Positions 63,013-64,000 of a DNA stretch of 64,000 nucleotides are shown here, one piece after another. Numbering within the stretch: position 1 is the stretch's first letter; each line of letters opens with the position of its first letter. The DNA is from Stromatinia cepivora (lineage: Eukaryota > Ascomycota > Leotiomycetes > Helotiales > Sclerotiniaceae), in the NCBI GenBank assembly GCA_014898415.1, contig RCTD01000026.1, forward strand, positions 62,001-126,000, given 5' to 3'. The notes beneath the pieces were generated by a model. That model saw only the letters and a program-made list of their open reading frames with translations. It had not been told where the DNA came from and ran no database searches. The position numbers and the translations under genes were made by a program.

Positions 63013-64000
63013 CTTGAACGATTATATGTAACCACCAATTGTGAACAGATTTGCAGATTTTGCTTCTCAATGTGAACAAGGCTGTTGAGTACACAGGCAA
63101 TAGACTAGAAGAGAGATGAGAGTCCAGACAAACAATCGATTGAGACTTTTGCGAAAATGGAGTTATACAGATAGAATGCAAACACAAGAGAAGGAAAAAA
63201 AAATAAACAAATAGTCTTACCATGAAATCTACCTACATTTTTAGTATAAACACCAACCAACTTCAAGGTACCAAACCAGTAACATTTCATCTCATTTGCG
63301 ATGCACGGCTAGACGTCATAGTTTTTATCGGCCGATATGTGATCCGCGATGATCTGCCTTGGTTCAACCCAAGATCCTGATGGGTCTTTGCGTACTCCGT
63401 TGATTCCATTGGGGGGGACGCGCAATTCATATATGTGGATGTGTGGTAATCATTAAGAAGATATCTGAAATCATTTTGATATATATAAATATTGTTATTA
63501 CTCAGCCTTGATGATTATTATATAAAGTCGTGAATATATTGATGAATGAATTGAGTGAAGAATGACTCCGTGAAGAAAAAGTTGTGGCGAACCCTGTATG
63601 AATGAAGTCTTACCTAGTATTTATTTTGAACAAGGCTTTGCATCGGAGTCCGTGAAGCTGACCAATCAAAATCGAACCGAGTTTTTTCTCGTGACTTTTA
63701 ACATTTTGTTGCATCTCTGAGTTTTGATTTGAAGATAAACCACTCCCATGTTGAGAGAGAAATCTTAGAGAGCAAGCTCTTCCTCTATATTTTTCTTACA
63801 TCATATGACTTTAAACACAAGTACGTACTTTTCCAAAAAACAGAGTATAGAGTTATCAGATTGATCACTTTCCACTTCCGAAAAATACCCGATTTCCACC
63901 ATGAAGACTTGTAACTTCCCTTTTCACCAAAAATCGAACCTCGAAAGTGGAATCAATACAGAAGCTTCAACTTACCTTACAAAAATCCATCAATAGCATC
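63013..64000. other. Upstream region of the Sfk1/DRAM gene to window edge
   Basis: It presumably holds the promoter and 5' UTR of the minus-strand membrane-protein gene. No further gene is recognised before the edge. Confidence 0.4.

Overview
The window looks like nuclear DNA of a filamentous ascomycete. Genes have several short introns (about 50-80 bp) with fungal-type GTAAGT-like donors. Gene families include a VIB-1/XprG-type NDT80 regulator, Glo3, Tim21 and a Sfk1/DRAM-type membrane protein. The transposons carry the C-to-T/G-to-A decay expected of repeat-induced point mutation (RIP). Gene content and strongly AT-rich blocks would fit a leotiomycete (Sclerotiniaceae/Helotiales). That placement is inference.

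Region 1 (1-14.5 kb) is an AT-rich, RIP-mutated nest of transposons. A Fot1/pogo-type DNA transposon was interrupted by a minus-strand Gypsy element. The Gypsy was then hit by two Copia elements in opposite orientations: one in its RNase H region (Copia A, running off the left edge) and one inside its 5' LTR (Copia B, complete, 166-bp LTRs, 5-bp target duplication GAATC). A second pogo copy lies next to the first. Every element is riddled with stops.

Region 2 (14.5-36.9 kb) is gene-bearing. It holds a choline-transporter-like gene whose 828-bp intron is almost filled by an 18-bp minisatellite, then a decayed block of two alpha/beta-hydrolase copies and a truncated cytochrome P450 (probably the remnant of a secondary-metabolism locus). 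Next come divergent TIM21 and GLO3, a secreted DUF7223-like gene and a conserved leucine-rich fungal protein.

Region 3 (36.9-39.2 kb) is a second extremely AT-rich island with a ~780-bp inverted-repeat element. Region 4 (39.2-50.8 kb) has no recognisable gene but many simple repeats, and leads into the vib-1-type gene (50.8-53.2 kb). The 5' side of that gene carries poly-C tracts and a (CA)n(CG)n tract.

Region 5 (53.2-64 kb) holds a small AT-rich relic, a fragment resembling the choline-transporter-like gene, an intron-containing tRNA-Leu(CAA), a doubtful small cysteine-containing gene and a Sfk1/DRAM-family gene. Apart from the TIM21/GLO3 pair, which share an upstream region, the genes look functionally unrelated, as is usual in fungi. 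All exon boundaries were worked out by eye from splice sites and reading phase, without transcript data.
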